64,000 nt of DNA, from the NCBI RefSeq assembly GCF_016469035.1, contig NZ_JAEHJZ010000036.1, positions 10,475 through 74,474 of the forward strand, in the 5' to 3' direction. The notes below the pieces were generated by a model. That model was not told the DNA's origin and searched no databases. It saw nothing but the letters and a program-made list of their open reading frames with translations. The position numbers and the translations under genes were made by a program. Shown in pieces: positions 33,723 through 42,959 of this stretch; position 1 is the stretch's first letter; each line of letters begins with the position of its first letter. The DNA is from Gelidibacter salicanalis (GTDB taxonomy: Bacteria; Bacteroidota; Bacteroidia; Flavobacteriales; Flavobacteriaceae).

Positions 33723-35741
33723 CTATTTTGATTTTTGCGAATTATGAACACTCAGTTCAGCTATTGATGTAAATCCTGATACATTTTTTGTGTATTTATT
33801 CCAATGATCTTGAATTGCTGCATCTCCAATAATTCGGATTGCATTTGTAGTTACTGGTTTGAAGGTCAAAATGTATTCAGCAAAATGCGGCTGAAAAAAA
33901 ACAATATCAGTTTCAGGTAACTTTGGACTTAAATTTTGTTTTTCAACTGCAACCCATTTACCTTCTTCGTTTTTGTATTGCACGTTTAAGGATGTAAACC
34001 AACCTCCAAACTCTTCCATACCACCTGTAGAAAACACCATCATATCAATAGTTTGGGCCTCATCCCATTCATAACCATAATAATCAACTTTAGGTATTTT
34101 TGCTTTTGCAGCAAGACTATAAAAAACCGAATTAGCCCCATTAAACACGCCATCATTTATAATTGCAGGAGTTTTGGCATACATAGAATGGCCAAAGGTA
34201 GTCCAACAAGAGTCCAAAACCGCTTCATTTAAAATATGAACATTAACAATTATAGAGTCTGCTTTTCTAGCAAGATTCTCATTCTTAACCAATAAGTCAA
34301 ATGTTTTTGATAATACTGTTTTGCCATTATCAAGCTGTATTTTAATAGGAAATATACCTGATAATTGCGGAGTTCCATTGAGACGGCCTTTATCAAACTT
34401 CGTCCCTGGAGGAAGCTGTCCTTCTACTAAAGACCAATTGTACCCTTTGTTGGCATCACTATAAAATGTAAAATCCACAGGTTGATTAATTTCCATTTTT
34501 GCAGGTGGGCCAATGTAAAACTCTATGGGCGCATTAAACTGTGCACTCGTATTGATTTTTACAACTCTCTGGTTTTTACCTTGAGAAACCGAACCACCCT
34601 TTTCCTCAATAAGTTTAAGGGCCATTGCAAGCATTCTATTTATGATATCATCAATACTAGCGTCTGGCAATTCATAGCGTGTAATGTTGATATAGGTATC
34701 ATTAAATGGTTTAGTCCAACCTTCGATAGGTAGGTACAAATCTTTAGGCAATGCTTTAAATCCAGAAATAATACCTAACAAACCAGCAACAGTTGCAGCT
34801 TGATTATCCGCGTCAAATCCCATGGCACAAGATAAATCCAATGTCCGCTGAAAATCTCCCTCTCCATAAAGCATCGCTAAGATTCCACATGCTCCATTTA
34901 AATTAGCATTCCAAATGGTTTTTGTTAAATCAGGCTCATTAACATAATACTTCAATGCCATTTCCTTCCATGCATCTTGCCACTTAGGGTGTTTTTTGTG
35001 CAGCGCAATCATATCTCGGACTGTTTGAGCATATCGACCATTTTCAGGCAGTGCATCTAAACCAATCTGGATTAATTTATTGATGTCTTTTTCAAAAAAT
35101 GCCGCTGAATACATGGCTCCGTAATGTATAGTTGGTTCCGTACCCCAATCATCACTTGTGACACGAGCTGCCCAATCTGATTTTTGAGCGGCATAGTCAA
35201 TCATGCCCGGAGCAGTGTAAGCCCATATTTCATTTATTAACTGAGGGTCAATTTGAAACCAATGAGGATTGATTTCTTTATCCCCTGTAAAAGGTGGCGT
35301 ATAGCCATAATGCATTAGACCTAATGCTGCTCGATTAGCTAACCAAACACGATCTCTTATATGGAACATCCACGCCTCGCGCATTTGCTCATAAGTTGGC
35401 TCTACACCATACTTTTCCATATTTAATAAATACATGTACTCTACATCTGTATCATCATCAGAAAACGCTCCATTATATTGTTTGAGCTTGTCCAAGTTTT
35501 TTGCGTACCCATAAGGCCAATTTTCCTTGCCTGGTGCATCAATATATTTATTCTCATGCGGTAAACCATAGATATTCCCAATCATTTGACCTATCCAAGC
35601 ACCTGCTATCTTATCTCTTAATTCCTCAACAGGTATTGTTTTGTATTTCAATGGCGGATCTACCGCACAATTATCTGTAGCATTAACAAATAGGAAAGGC
35701 GTTAAAACATATATTAAAATTAGAATTTGTTTCTTCATCAT
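33723..35741 (-). CDS. ADP-ribosylglycohydrolase-family protein with Ig-like and C-terminal binding domains
   Basis: A 672-aa exported protein (signal peptide, not a lipobox: LTPFLFVNATDN). The catalytic domain (about 30-390) has GAWIGQMIGNIYGLP, the metal motif SDDDTDVEYM (closer to the canonical TDDT form than its paralogs), and MGFDADNQAATVAGLLG. It is followed by an Ig-like putative domain (EINQPVDFTFYSDANKGYNWSL...GTPQLSGIFP, about 415-490) and a C-terminal beta domain (about 500-670) resembling a carbohydrate-binding or F5/8-like module. It overlaps the SusD stop by 1 bp. Confidence 0.87.
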   Translation of the reverse strand: MMKKQILILIYVLTPFLFVNATDNCAVDPPLKYKTIPVEELRDKIAGAWIGQMIGNIYGLPHENKYIDAPGKENWPYGYAKNLDKLKQYNGAFSDDDTDVEYMYLLNMEKYGVEPTYEQMREAWMFHIRDRVWLANRAALGLMHYGYTPPFTGDKEINPHWFQIDPQLINEIWAYTAPGMIDYAAQKSDWAARVTSDDWGTEPTIHYGAMYSAAFFEKDINKLIQIGLDALPENGRYAQTVRDMIALHKKHPKWQDAWKEMALKYYVNEPDLTKTIWNANLNGACGILAMLYGEGDFQRTLDLSCAMGFDADNQAATVAGLLGIISGFKALPKDLYLPIEGWTKPFNDTYINITRYELPDASIDDIINRMLAMALKLIEEKGGSVSQGKNQRVVKINTSAQFNAPIEFYIGPPAKMEINQPVDFTFYSDANKGYNWSLVEGQLPPGTKFDKGRLNGTPQLSGIFPIKIQLDNGKTVLSKTFDLLVKNENLARKADSIIVNVHILNEAVLDSCWTTFGHSMYAKTPAIINDGVFNGANSVFYSLAAKAKIPKVDYYGYEWDEAQTIDMMVFSTGGMEEFGGWFTSLNVQYKNEEGKWVAVEKQNLSPKLPETDIVFFQPHFAEYILTFKPVTTNAIRIIGDAAIQDHWNKYTKNVSGFTSIAELSVHNSQKSK

Positions 35742-37249
35742 TAATCTGGGTTTTGAGCTAAATTGGGGTTAGTATTTAAAGCTGTTTGAGGGATAGGAAA
35801 CAATTTTTTGTTTGGCCCTGAAGCTGGTTTTTCCCACCACGCATTTCCATAGACACCAAAGCGAATTAAGTCTTGTCTTCGTCTGCCTTCCCAAGCAAAC
35901 TCTCGCCCAAATTCGTCCAACAATTCCGAATCTGATAAATCCCCAACAGTGTAAGGTGCTAACCCAGCTCTGGTTCGTATCTTTTGCAGATCAGAGTTAT
36001 CTATAAATTCACCTGCCCTTCCTAATCTGTAGAGCGCTTCCAATTTCATATAAAGGACATCTGCATATCTAAAAAGAGCAAAATCATTTTCCATATCAGC
36101 GCCATAATTTATATTTTTTTGATATTGGTATTTAGCAATTCTGGCGCCTTCCCATTTTTTACGTGACGTATAATCTTCAATAGTTGGAGTATATATAAAT
36201 GGCTCGCCACCCTCTACAATAGGATTTCCACCACTATTATATTGTTGACCAAACAAGAATGAATTCCTCCTTAAATCATTTTCGGCATATTTAGCAAAGA
36301 AATCTGGTTGAACAACAAATCCATCCCATGGATCTGCAATCATGTCAAACGATGCCTTGCTTGATGGATTTAACGAAAGATAGCCCCAATAAAAACCATC
36401 TCCTGTTAAACTTGGATGAAATGGAATAACAAATATATTCTCGGAAGAGTTTTCATTTTTTACCAAAAAGTTGGAAAAATAATTATTCTCTATTGAATAT
36501 GCCCCTGTTCCTATAACCATGTCACAGGCCGCTACAGCTTCAGAAAATTTATCCTCACCAGTCCATTCTTTAGAATTTAAATACATTTTTGCCAAAAGTG
36601 TGTAAGCCATTCCTTGGGTAACTCTTCCGTAATATTCAGGCGTCGGCAAATCTTGAAGAGCACCTACATTATCATTGATTTCATTAACTATGAAGTCAAA
36701 AATAAATTTACGATTTTGTTGCTGTGGAAGTTCTGTTTCAGCAAAATCAACTGAATACGGCACATTCCCCCAATAGTCTATGGCCCAATAGTAATAATAA
36801 GCTCTTAGAATTTTAATTTCACCCACCACTCTTTCTTTATTATTAAATTCGATAGGTGTAATTACAGATAATATCTCATTACACGCGCTAATCCCTTCAA
36901 AAACGAGGTTCCAAGATTTTGTCAAGATTTTATTATTCGAAGTAGAGCTGCTTAAAGTGTGCTTTTGGATGACTTCCCATCTCCCTTGGTCATACCAATC
37001 TCCATTATCTTTGGCAGGTATCACCAATTCATCAGAAGCATTCTCTCCAAGCGCCCATAAAAACTGTTCGCCAGGATAACTTTGTAATTTGGTATAAGCC
37101 CGTCCCGTATAAGCAATAAGGTCTTTTTCACTGTTAAAGAAATTATTGGCATCTATTTCTGAATAGACTGTTTCAGATAAATCAGTACAAGAAAACACTA
37201 AGCAAATTAGTAATAGTGGTCGTGCGATTTTTAAAAAATACGTTTTCAT
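35741..37249 (-). CDS. susD: SusD/RagB-family nutrient-binding lipoprotein
   Basis: A 502-aa outer-membrane lipoprotein (LVFSC, Cys21) that forms the lid on the SusC barrel. The SusD pattern is visible: the tetratricopeptide-like N-terminus (DLIAYTGRAYTKLQSYPGEQFLWALGENASDELV, EIKILRAYYYYWAIDYWGNVPY), and the C-terminal RTRAGLAPYTVGDLSDSELLDEFGREFAWEGRRRQDLIRFGVYG signature with the final PIPQTALNTNPNLAQNP. It lies 20 bp after susC. The ligand is inferred from the neighbours: a ribosyl compound. Confidence 0.94.
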   Translation of the reverse strand: MKTYFLKIARPLLLICLVFSCTDLSETVYSEIDANNFFNSEKDLIAYTGRAYTKLQSYPGEQFLWALGENASDELVIPAKDNGDWYDQGRWEVIQKHTLSSSTSNNKILTKSWNLVFEGISACNEILSVITPIEFNNKERVVGEIKILRAYYYYWAIDYWGNVPYSVDFAETELPQQQNRKFIFDFIVNEINDNVGALQDLPTPEYYGRVTQGMAYTLLAKMYLNSKEWTGEDKFSEAVAACDMVIGTGAYSIENNYFSNFLVKNENSSENIFVIPFHPSLTGDGFYWGYLSLNPSSKASFDMIADPWDGFVVQPDFFAKYAENDLRRNSFLFGQQYNSGGNPIVEGGEPFIYTPTIEDYTSRKKWEGARIAKYQYQKNINYGADMENDFALFRYADVLYMKLEALYRLGRAGEFIDNSDLQKIRTRAGLAPYTVGDLSDSELLDEFGREFAWEGRRRQDLIRFGVYGNAWWEKPASGPNKKLFPIPQTALNTNPNLAQNPD

Positions 37250-37269
37250 AATAGTTTCTTTTTAAATAA

Positions 37270-40212
37270 TTAAAATTTTACGTTCAATCCAAAAGCTATG
37301 GATGTTGTTCTTGGATAATATGATAAAGCATCTATACCAGGCTCTATACCCCCTAAATTTACTTCAGGATCTATACCGTTATATTTGGTAATGGTAAACA
37401 CATTCTGCGCCGACCCAAAAACACTCAGGCCTGAGATGTATTTTGAGTTAATTTTAAAATCATGGCTTAAAGTAATGTTATCTAATTTTAAGAAAGATGC
37501 ATCTTCTATATATTTTGAAGAATATGTAATGTTTCCTGTAAATTCAGGGTTTTCATATTGCGTGTGTACAACATTTCTTAGTCCAATGCCATTCCAGGAT
37601 TCATAATACAGTCGATAAGCATTTAAAACATCTCCTCCAATACCTGCACGCATGGCAAAACTTAAATTCCAGTTTTTGTAGCTCAAATTGTTGCTCCATC
37701 CAATAATGGCATCAGGATTGGCATTCCCAATTTTCTCCCAATCACTTTTATCTACAACACCAAGAGGGTTTTGATTCTTAAACACATCTACACCATCTTC
37801 ACTTACACCTAACCACACTGGCCCATAAAATGAACCAAGTTCCTGACCTTCTTCTATTCTTTGCGTGAAAACAGTTACAGCCCCTCCTACAAAACCACGC
37901 TCGTAAGATGTTTGAGTAAATTCAGCGTTAGATATTTTATCCAAAGCATTTTTATTGTGACTTGCCGTAATTGTCGTACTCCATTTAAAGTCAGAGTTAT
38001 TGATAATCAATCCATTTAAAGTCGCTTCAACTCCTGTGTTGCTAATCGTGCCCACGTTTGTGAACAACTCATTAAAAAGATAAGGTGGCACCGGCACTTC
38101 GAAGTTCCATAAAAGATCTTCGGTTTTCCGCTTATAATACTCTAAACTCCCGCTAAACCTTTGGTCAAATAGGGAAAAATCCAATCCAACATTATATTCT
38201 TTTTTCTTCTCCCATCTCAAATCTAGATTTGGGTTTTGTCCAGGACCGTATGAATTGATCCATTGTTGATTATAAAACAAACTCCCAACTCTATTTAACA
38301 AAATAAGGGATTGATAGGGAGCAAAATCCTGATTACCAGTAACTCCATATCCAATACGCAATTTTATATTATTTACCCATTTCACGTCATTTAAAAATTG
38401 TTCTTCATTAATTCTCCATCCTACACTAATAGCTGGGAACACTCCCCACTTGTTGTTATCACCGAATTTAGAAGACCCTTCCTTTCTTATAGAAGCTGAC
38501 AACAAGTATTTTTCTTTATAATTATAGGTTGCTCTACCAAAAAACGCAATCAATGTACTCTTACTTTTGTACGAACCCAAACTTGCATTTCCTTCAGGCA
38601 ATCCTAAACCAGCTCCAATATTGTTATATAAAAAAGTATCAGAATCAAATCCTGTGTTACTCAAAAATGAACTATTAAATTTACTTTCTTGAAATGAATA
38701 ACCTCCAATAACTCCTACATTATGATTTCCAAATTTTTGATGAAAATCTAAAACACTCTCAAATTGCACATCGCTGCTTCTACCATTTGCAATTTCCGCT
38801 TCTCCTCCTGCTCCTAAAGCGGTAGGGTAAAAATTAGTTCTATAGGAATTATCTTCCCATTCAGACGTTTGTTCCGATATAAAATTATCCCAGGTTAGAT
38901 AATCTGTAAGCTTTGTTGTAACCCGTAAATTTGCCAATATGTCATTAGTTTTACCATCCCTAGTGCGTTCTTTGAGCAAAGCTACAGGATTGTAGTATTC
39001 TAAGCCTGACACAAATGAGTAACCTCCTGTATCAGGATTAGTATCATCATAAACGGGTTGTGTGGGATTTTGAAAAAATGCCTGTCTGAAGATATCATAA
39101 TTCGCAGGAGAGTATGTTCTACTTCCTCTTGTTAAATTAAAATTCAATTTAATTGCATCATCAAAAAAGCTTTGTATAATATTCGTTTTAATTAACAAAC
39201 GTTTCGATTCATTTCTCTGCAGCAAACCTTCACTTTGATTAAGAGTAACGGAAGACCTATGGGAGAAAACCTCGTCACCACCAGAGAATGAAACTGTGTT
39301 TTGTGAACTGATTGGAATTGATCTTGTAACTTCATCGAACCAATTTGTTTTACTTCCATAAAGACTTCCTGTTCTTGATGGCTGGTAGGTATTAATAGCG
39401 TCTACAAATTCATCGGCAGTCAAGTTTTGTACACCTTTTGGGGACACTTGAACTGATACTTGAGAAGAATATTCAAAGGTGCCTTTACCATTTATAGCCT
39501 GTTTTGTTGTAATAATAATAACCCCATTTGTTCCCCTTGTTCCGTATATTGCTGCTGCAGAACCGTCTTTTAAAACATCAAAGGACTCAACATCTTGGAA
39601 ATTTATATTTTTTAGGTCAGCTCCTATTACTCCATCTATTATTATTAATGGCTGTTGTCCTGATGTTAAGGTATTTGCCCCTCTCAATAAAATTTGATAA
39701 CCTGATAAAGGGTCAGCACCATTTGGCTGGGTAATAGATAAACCTGCTACTTTCCCTTGGATTAGGCCCACGGGGTCACTGTAAAGACCTTGGTTAAATT
39801 CATCTGACTTAATGGATGTTACGGCACCCGTATTTTCCTTTTTTGTCGATTGTCCATAACCAATTAAAACAACTTCATCTAAACCTTCGAGAGATTCTTG
39901 AAGAACAACATTGATAACAGGATTAGCAGCATTTACTCCCACCTCTTGAGGATTATACCCAACATATGAAAAAACAAGAGTGGCAGATGAAGGCACTGTT
40001 AATTGATAATTTCCATCAAAATCTGAAAGGGTTCCAGTTTGTGAATTTTTCACGTAAACATTGACACCTGAAAGAGGTAAACCTTCCTCATTTTTCACTT
40101 GTCCTGTAACGTTAATATCTTGAGAGAACAAATTATTTGTTGTAAAAACGAGCGCCAGTAAGACCATTAGTTTTGTAATACCCCCCAATTTAAAGATAAG
40201 TTTAGTTATCAT
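37270..40212 (-). CDS. susC: SusC/RagA-family TonB-dependent transporter
   Basis: A 980-aa outer-membrane transporter with a signal peptide (ending NLFSQ), a carboxypeptidase-D-regulatory-like domain (DINVTGQVKNEEGLPLSGVNVYVKN, about 33-110), the SusC TonB box and plug (DEVVLIGYGQSTKKENTGAV, then LLRGANTLTSGQQPLIIIDGVIG), a 22-strand barrel and a C-terminal F. No N-terminal extension for an anti-sigma partner was seen. It works with SusD to import the substrate into the periplasm. It lies 27 bp from ribokinase, so all belong to one transcript. Confidence 0.95.
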   Translation of the reverse strand: MITKLIFKLGGITKLMVLLALVFTTNNLFSQDINVTGQVKNEEGLPLSGVNVYVKNSQTGTLSDFDGNYQLTVPSSATLVFSYVGYNPQEVGVNAANPVINVVLQESLEGLDEVVLIGYGQSTKKENTGAVTSIKSDEFNQGLYSDPVGLIQGKVAGLSITQPNGADPLSGYQILLRGANTLTSGQQPLIIIDGVIGADLKNINFQDVESFDVLKDGSAAAIYGTRGTNGVIIITTKQAINGKGTFEYSSQVSVQVSPKGVQNLTADEFVDAINTYQPSRTGSLYGSKTNWFDEVTRSIPISSQNTVSFSGGDEVFSHRSSVTLNQSEGLLQRNESKRLLIKTNIIQSFFDDAIKLNFNLTRGSRTYSPANYDIFRQAFFQNPTQPVYDDTNPDTGGYSFVSGLEYYNPVALLKERTRDGKTNDILANLRVTTKLTDYLTWDNFISEQTSEWEDNSYRTNFYPTALGAGGEAEIANGRSSDVQFESVLDFHQKFGNHNVGVIGGYSFQESKFNSSFLSNTGFDSDTFLYNNIGAGLGLPEGNASLGSYKSKSTLIAFFGRATYNYKEKYLLSASIRKEGSSKFGDNNKWGVFPAISVGWRINEEQFLNDVKWVNNIKLRIGYGVTGNQDFAPYQSLILLNRVGSLFYNQQWINSYGPGQNPNLDLRWEKKKEYNVGLDFSLFDQRFSGSLEYYKRKTEDLLWNFEVPVPPYLFNELFTNVGTISNTGVEATLNGLIINNSDFKWSTTITASHNKNALDKISNAEFTQTSYERGFVGGAVTVFTQRIEEGQELGSFYGPVWLGVSEDGVDVFKNQNPLGVVDKSDWEKIGNANPDAIIGWSNNLSYKNWNLSFAMRAGIGGDVLNAYRLYYESWNGIGLRNVVHTQYENPEFTGNITYSSKYIEDASFLKLDNITLSHDFKINSKYISGLSVFGSAQNVFTITKYNGIDPEVNLGGIEPGIDALSYYPRTTSIAFGLNVKF

Positions 40213-40239
40213 ATTCTTCGATTTTAAAGTTTAGATTAA

Positions 40240-41163
40240 TTAGTTTATTGATTTTGCAGAAGTCAATTCCTTTTTATAAGGAATTGAAGACTGGGCCCCC
40301 ATTTTTTGTACACAAAGTCCAGAAGCCTTTACAGCTAACTTTGCAGATTCAGTAATGGATTTGCCTTCTGAAAGACCAACACACAATGTTCCATTAAAGC
40401 AATCTCCCGCAGCAGTAGTATCTATAGCTTTAACTTCATCTGCAGGTATTACAGAATAATTATTTCCTTCTTTAACAAATGCTCCAAGAGACCCCATAGT
40501 GATTACTACATTTGCAACTCCTTTTCCACTAATAACATCGGCGGCTTCTTTTGCCTTTTCATAATCCTTAACCTTTATTCCCGATAGGATTTCAGCTTCA
40601 GTTTCATTAGGTGTAATAAGAAAAAGACCTTTTAATAATTTTTCAGGCAAGCTCCTTGCAGGTGCTGGATTTAGTATAACTGGTGTTTTTTTTTTTAACG
40701 CCAATTCCGACACGTATTCAACAGTTTCAATAGGTATCTCCAATTGCATTAATATCAAATCAGCATTACCAATCTGAGTTTTAAACTTTTCAATATCCTT
40801 TGGGGTTAAATTGGCATTAGATCCGGATGCTACTGCTATACAATTTTCACCATCAGAATTAACCATAATAAGTGCCACTCCCGAAGGATTTTTAGGATCA
40901 GATAATATTAAATCGGTATTTATACCTTCAGAATTGTAAAGTTCTAAAGACTGTTTACCAAACACATCGTTTCCTGTTTTGGCAACAAACGTAACAAGTC
41001 CACCCTGACGGGCAGCAGCTACTGCCTGATTGGCACCCTTTCCTCCAGGGTTCATCAGAAATGTACCTCCAATAACTGTTTCCCCTGGCGTTGGTAAACG
41101 GTCACTTTTAATAACCATATCTGTATTGCAACTTCCTATAACAAATATTTTCTTCTTATCCAT
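40240..41163 (-). CDS. rbsK: Ribokinase (PfkB family)
   Basis: A 307-aa cytoplasmic kinase that makes ribose 5-phosphate. PfkB signatures: NPGGKGANQAVAAARQGG near residue 38-55, and DTTAAGDCFNGTL near 249-261 with the catalytic Asp; ILNPAPARSLPEKLL and VITMGSLGAFV are typical ribokinase stretches. The D-T-T-A-A-G-D form is common in ribokinases. It is the first gene of the susC-susD-glycohydrolase transcript, so ribose is the likely sugar end product of this locus. The 221-bp gap upstream contains a palindrome, AAAAATCGATTTTT (41294-41307). Confidence 0.93.
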   Translation of the reverse strand: MDKKKIFVIGSCNTDMVIKSDRLPTPGETVIGGTFLMNPGGKGANQAVAAARQGGLVTFVAKTGNDVFGKQSLELYNSEGINTDLILSDPKNPSGVALIMVNSDGENCIAVASGSNANLTPKDIEKFKTQIGNADLILMQLEIPIETVEYVSELALKKKTPVILNPAPARSLPEKLLKGLFLITPNETEAEILSGIKVKDYEKAKEAADVISGKGVANVVITMGSLGAFVKEGNNYSVIPADEVKAIDTTAAGDCFNGTLCVGLSEGKSITESAKLAVKASGLCVQKMGAQSSIPYKKELTSAKSIN

Positions 41164-41293
41164 AAATTATTTTATTATCACAATGAATGTATTATTTAAT
41201 TTAACAAGTTGATAACAATTTTTTTAAAAAAAACATAAGTCTAAATTGATATAAATTTTTATAAAAATCTTATTATAAGCATTTTATGTGTTC

Positions 41294-41307
41294 AAAAATC
41301 GATTTTT
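41294..41307. promoter_or_regulatory. Perfect 14-bp palindrome between rbsK and citF
   Basis: AAAAATCGATTTTT is a perfect palindrome in the AT-rich 221-bp gap between the two gene blocks. It may be an operator for the ribokinase-SusC unit or only a product of AT-rich composition. No other copy was noticed in the window. Confidence 0.3.
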
Positions 41308-41384
41308 AATACATTTTAAAGCTGTTTTTTTAACAAATTATAGTTCAAGAGATAGGTGAATAATGCAACAAATCCTTATCTAAC

Positions 41385-42947
41385 TTATTCAATAACCTTT
41401 CTTACGGAATCTATCACGGTACCATCAACCCATTTAATTATAGCAACAACCTCATCTCCAAATACTGGTTTTTGTGGAACACCACAAATTCTCTCAGCTT
41501 CATCTTTTAATTCATAGATTGACTTAATTGGCAACCCGGATCCTCTAGTTTTCTCGATTAAATCTTTCCGCAAAGGGTTGATAGCAATACCCCTTTCGGT
41601 TATTATAACATCTATCAATTCTCCAGGTCCACAAACAGTTGTCACATGATCTTTAATTACCGGTATTCTATCCCTAAAAAGCGGTATAGGTAAAATTGTG
41701 CATTTTGAAAACAAGCAGTTTTGCCATCCGCCCAATCCATGTAATAAAAGACCGTCTGAATGCGTAACCACATTTCCGTTAAAATTGACATCAACTTCTG
41801 TAGCACCCAAGACAACTACATCTACCAGTTGTGCGAAATTGCCCTTACCATGATAGTTATAACTTGTAAATGGACTGGTATCAACATGATTAGGGTTATG
41901 TCTCATAGAATTCACCCCATCTAAATCAAAAGTTTGTCCATCCAATATAAAATCCAGTAAATTGTCTTTGAGCATATCTACCAAAAACTTATTGCTGCCA
42001 CCTCTTGCAAAGCGCGCCTTGATACCTTTTCTTTTAAGAACTTCGGCAAAATAAAAGCCAACCGCTAAAGATGTTCCGCCCGCTCCTGCCTGAAAGGAAA
42101 ACCCATCTTTTATAATTCCAGCATGTTCACAAAAGCGAGCTGTCAGTTTAGCAAGAAATAAGCGATCAGGACTTTTTGTAATTGCTGTGGTTCCAGACAA
42201 TATATTTTCAGGAATCCCAATCTTATCTACTTTTACCACATAATCCACATAGTTGCCTTGAATTTGCCAAGGTAAACATGGAAAAAGCACAAGATTATCG
42301 GTCACAACAACAACCTTATTTGCATATTGAGAATCTGCCAGTGCAAAACCGAGCAAACCACAAGCCGATGGCCCATTAACGCCATTTGCATTTCCAAAAC
42401 CATCTGCTGTTGGAGCAGCAATAACCGCAATATCTATCTGCACCTCACCATCTTGAACAGCTTGGTAGCGCCCTCCATGAGATCGAAGAACACCCATTCC
42501 TTTCATATTTCCATATGAAACATAACGTCCGAGTGCTCCGTTTAGACTACCTTCTATATGATGGATTGTACCATTATCCATGTATTTAATCAATTCAGAA
42601 TGGCATTCAAATGAAGCTGAAGGAAACCATATTAAATTTTTTACATTTAGTTCCGAAGCAATCTCAAATATTTTATTAGCTATTAGATCCCCATTTCTAA
42701 AATGATGATGCGTGGAAATTGTCATACCATCTCTTAGTCCAGATTTAATTAACGCTTCTTTTAAACCCGAGACTAGCTTATTTCCATCATTTGGAAAGTC
42801 AATGCAAGTAGCAACCTTAGGAGCATATTTAAAACCTTCTGGCCTGTGTTTATCAACACCTTTATAAGGAATTACTTTACTACCATTCACAGTACTGGGC
42901 ACCTCTCTATCAATAGCATTTACAAGCATATTATTTTCTCTTTTCAT
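41385..42947 (-). CDS. citF: Citrate lyase alpha subunit-like (acyl-CoA transferase)
   Basis: A 520-aa protein with the CitF pattern along its full length: KLVSGLKEALIKSGLRDGMTISTHHHFRNGDLIANKIFEIA, VLRSHGGRYQAVQDGEVQIDIAVIAAPTADGFGNANGVNG, AGAGGTSLAVGFYFAEVL, MRHNPNHVDTSPFTSYN, FNGNVVTHSDG, and GVPQKPVFGDEVVAIIKWVDGTVIDSVRKV. CitF moves the acetyl group of the lyase's carrier protein to citrate, forming citryl-ACP. It is 12 bp after the CitD-CitE gene. An alternative acid (for example a methylated or hydroxylated relative of citrate) cannot be excluded. Confidence 0.9.
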   Translation of the reverse strand: MKRENNMLVNAIDREVPSTVNGSKVIPYKGVDKHRPEGFKYAPKVATCIDFPNDGNKLVSGLKEALIKSGLRDGMTISTHHHFRNGDLIANKIFEIASELNVKNLIWFPSASFECHSELIKYMDNGTIHHIEGSLNGALGRYVSYGNMKGMGVLRSHGGRYQAVQDGEVQIDIAVIAAPTADGFGNANGVNGPSACGLLGFALADSQYANKVVVVTDNLVLFPCLPWQIQGNYVDYVVKVDKIGIPENILSGTTAITKSPDRLFLAKLTARFCEHAGIIKDGFSFQAGAGGTSLAVGFYFAEVLKRKGIKARFARGGSNKFLVDMLKDNLLDFILDGQTFDLDGVNSMRHNPNHVDTSPFTSYNYHGKGNFAQLVDVVVLGATEVDVNFNGNVVTHSDGLLLHGLGGWQNCLFSKCTILPIPLFRDRIPVIKDHVTTVCGPGELIDVIITERGIAINPLRKDLIEKTRGSGLPIKSIYELKDEAERICGVPQKPVFGDEVVAIIKWVDGTVIDSVRKVIE

Positions 42948-42959
42948 ACTTTAAAGTTA

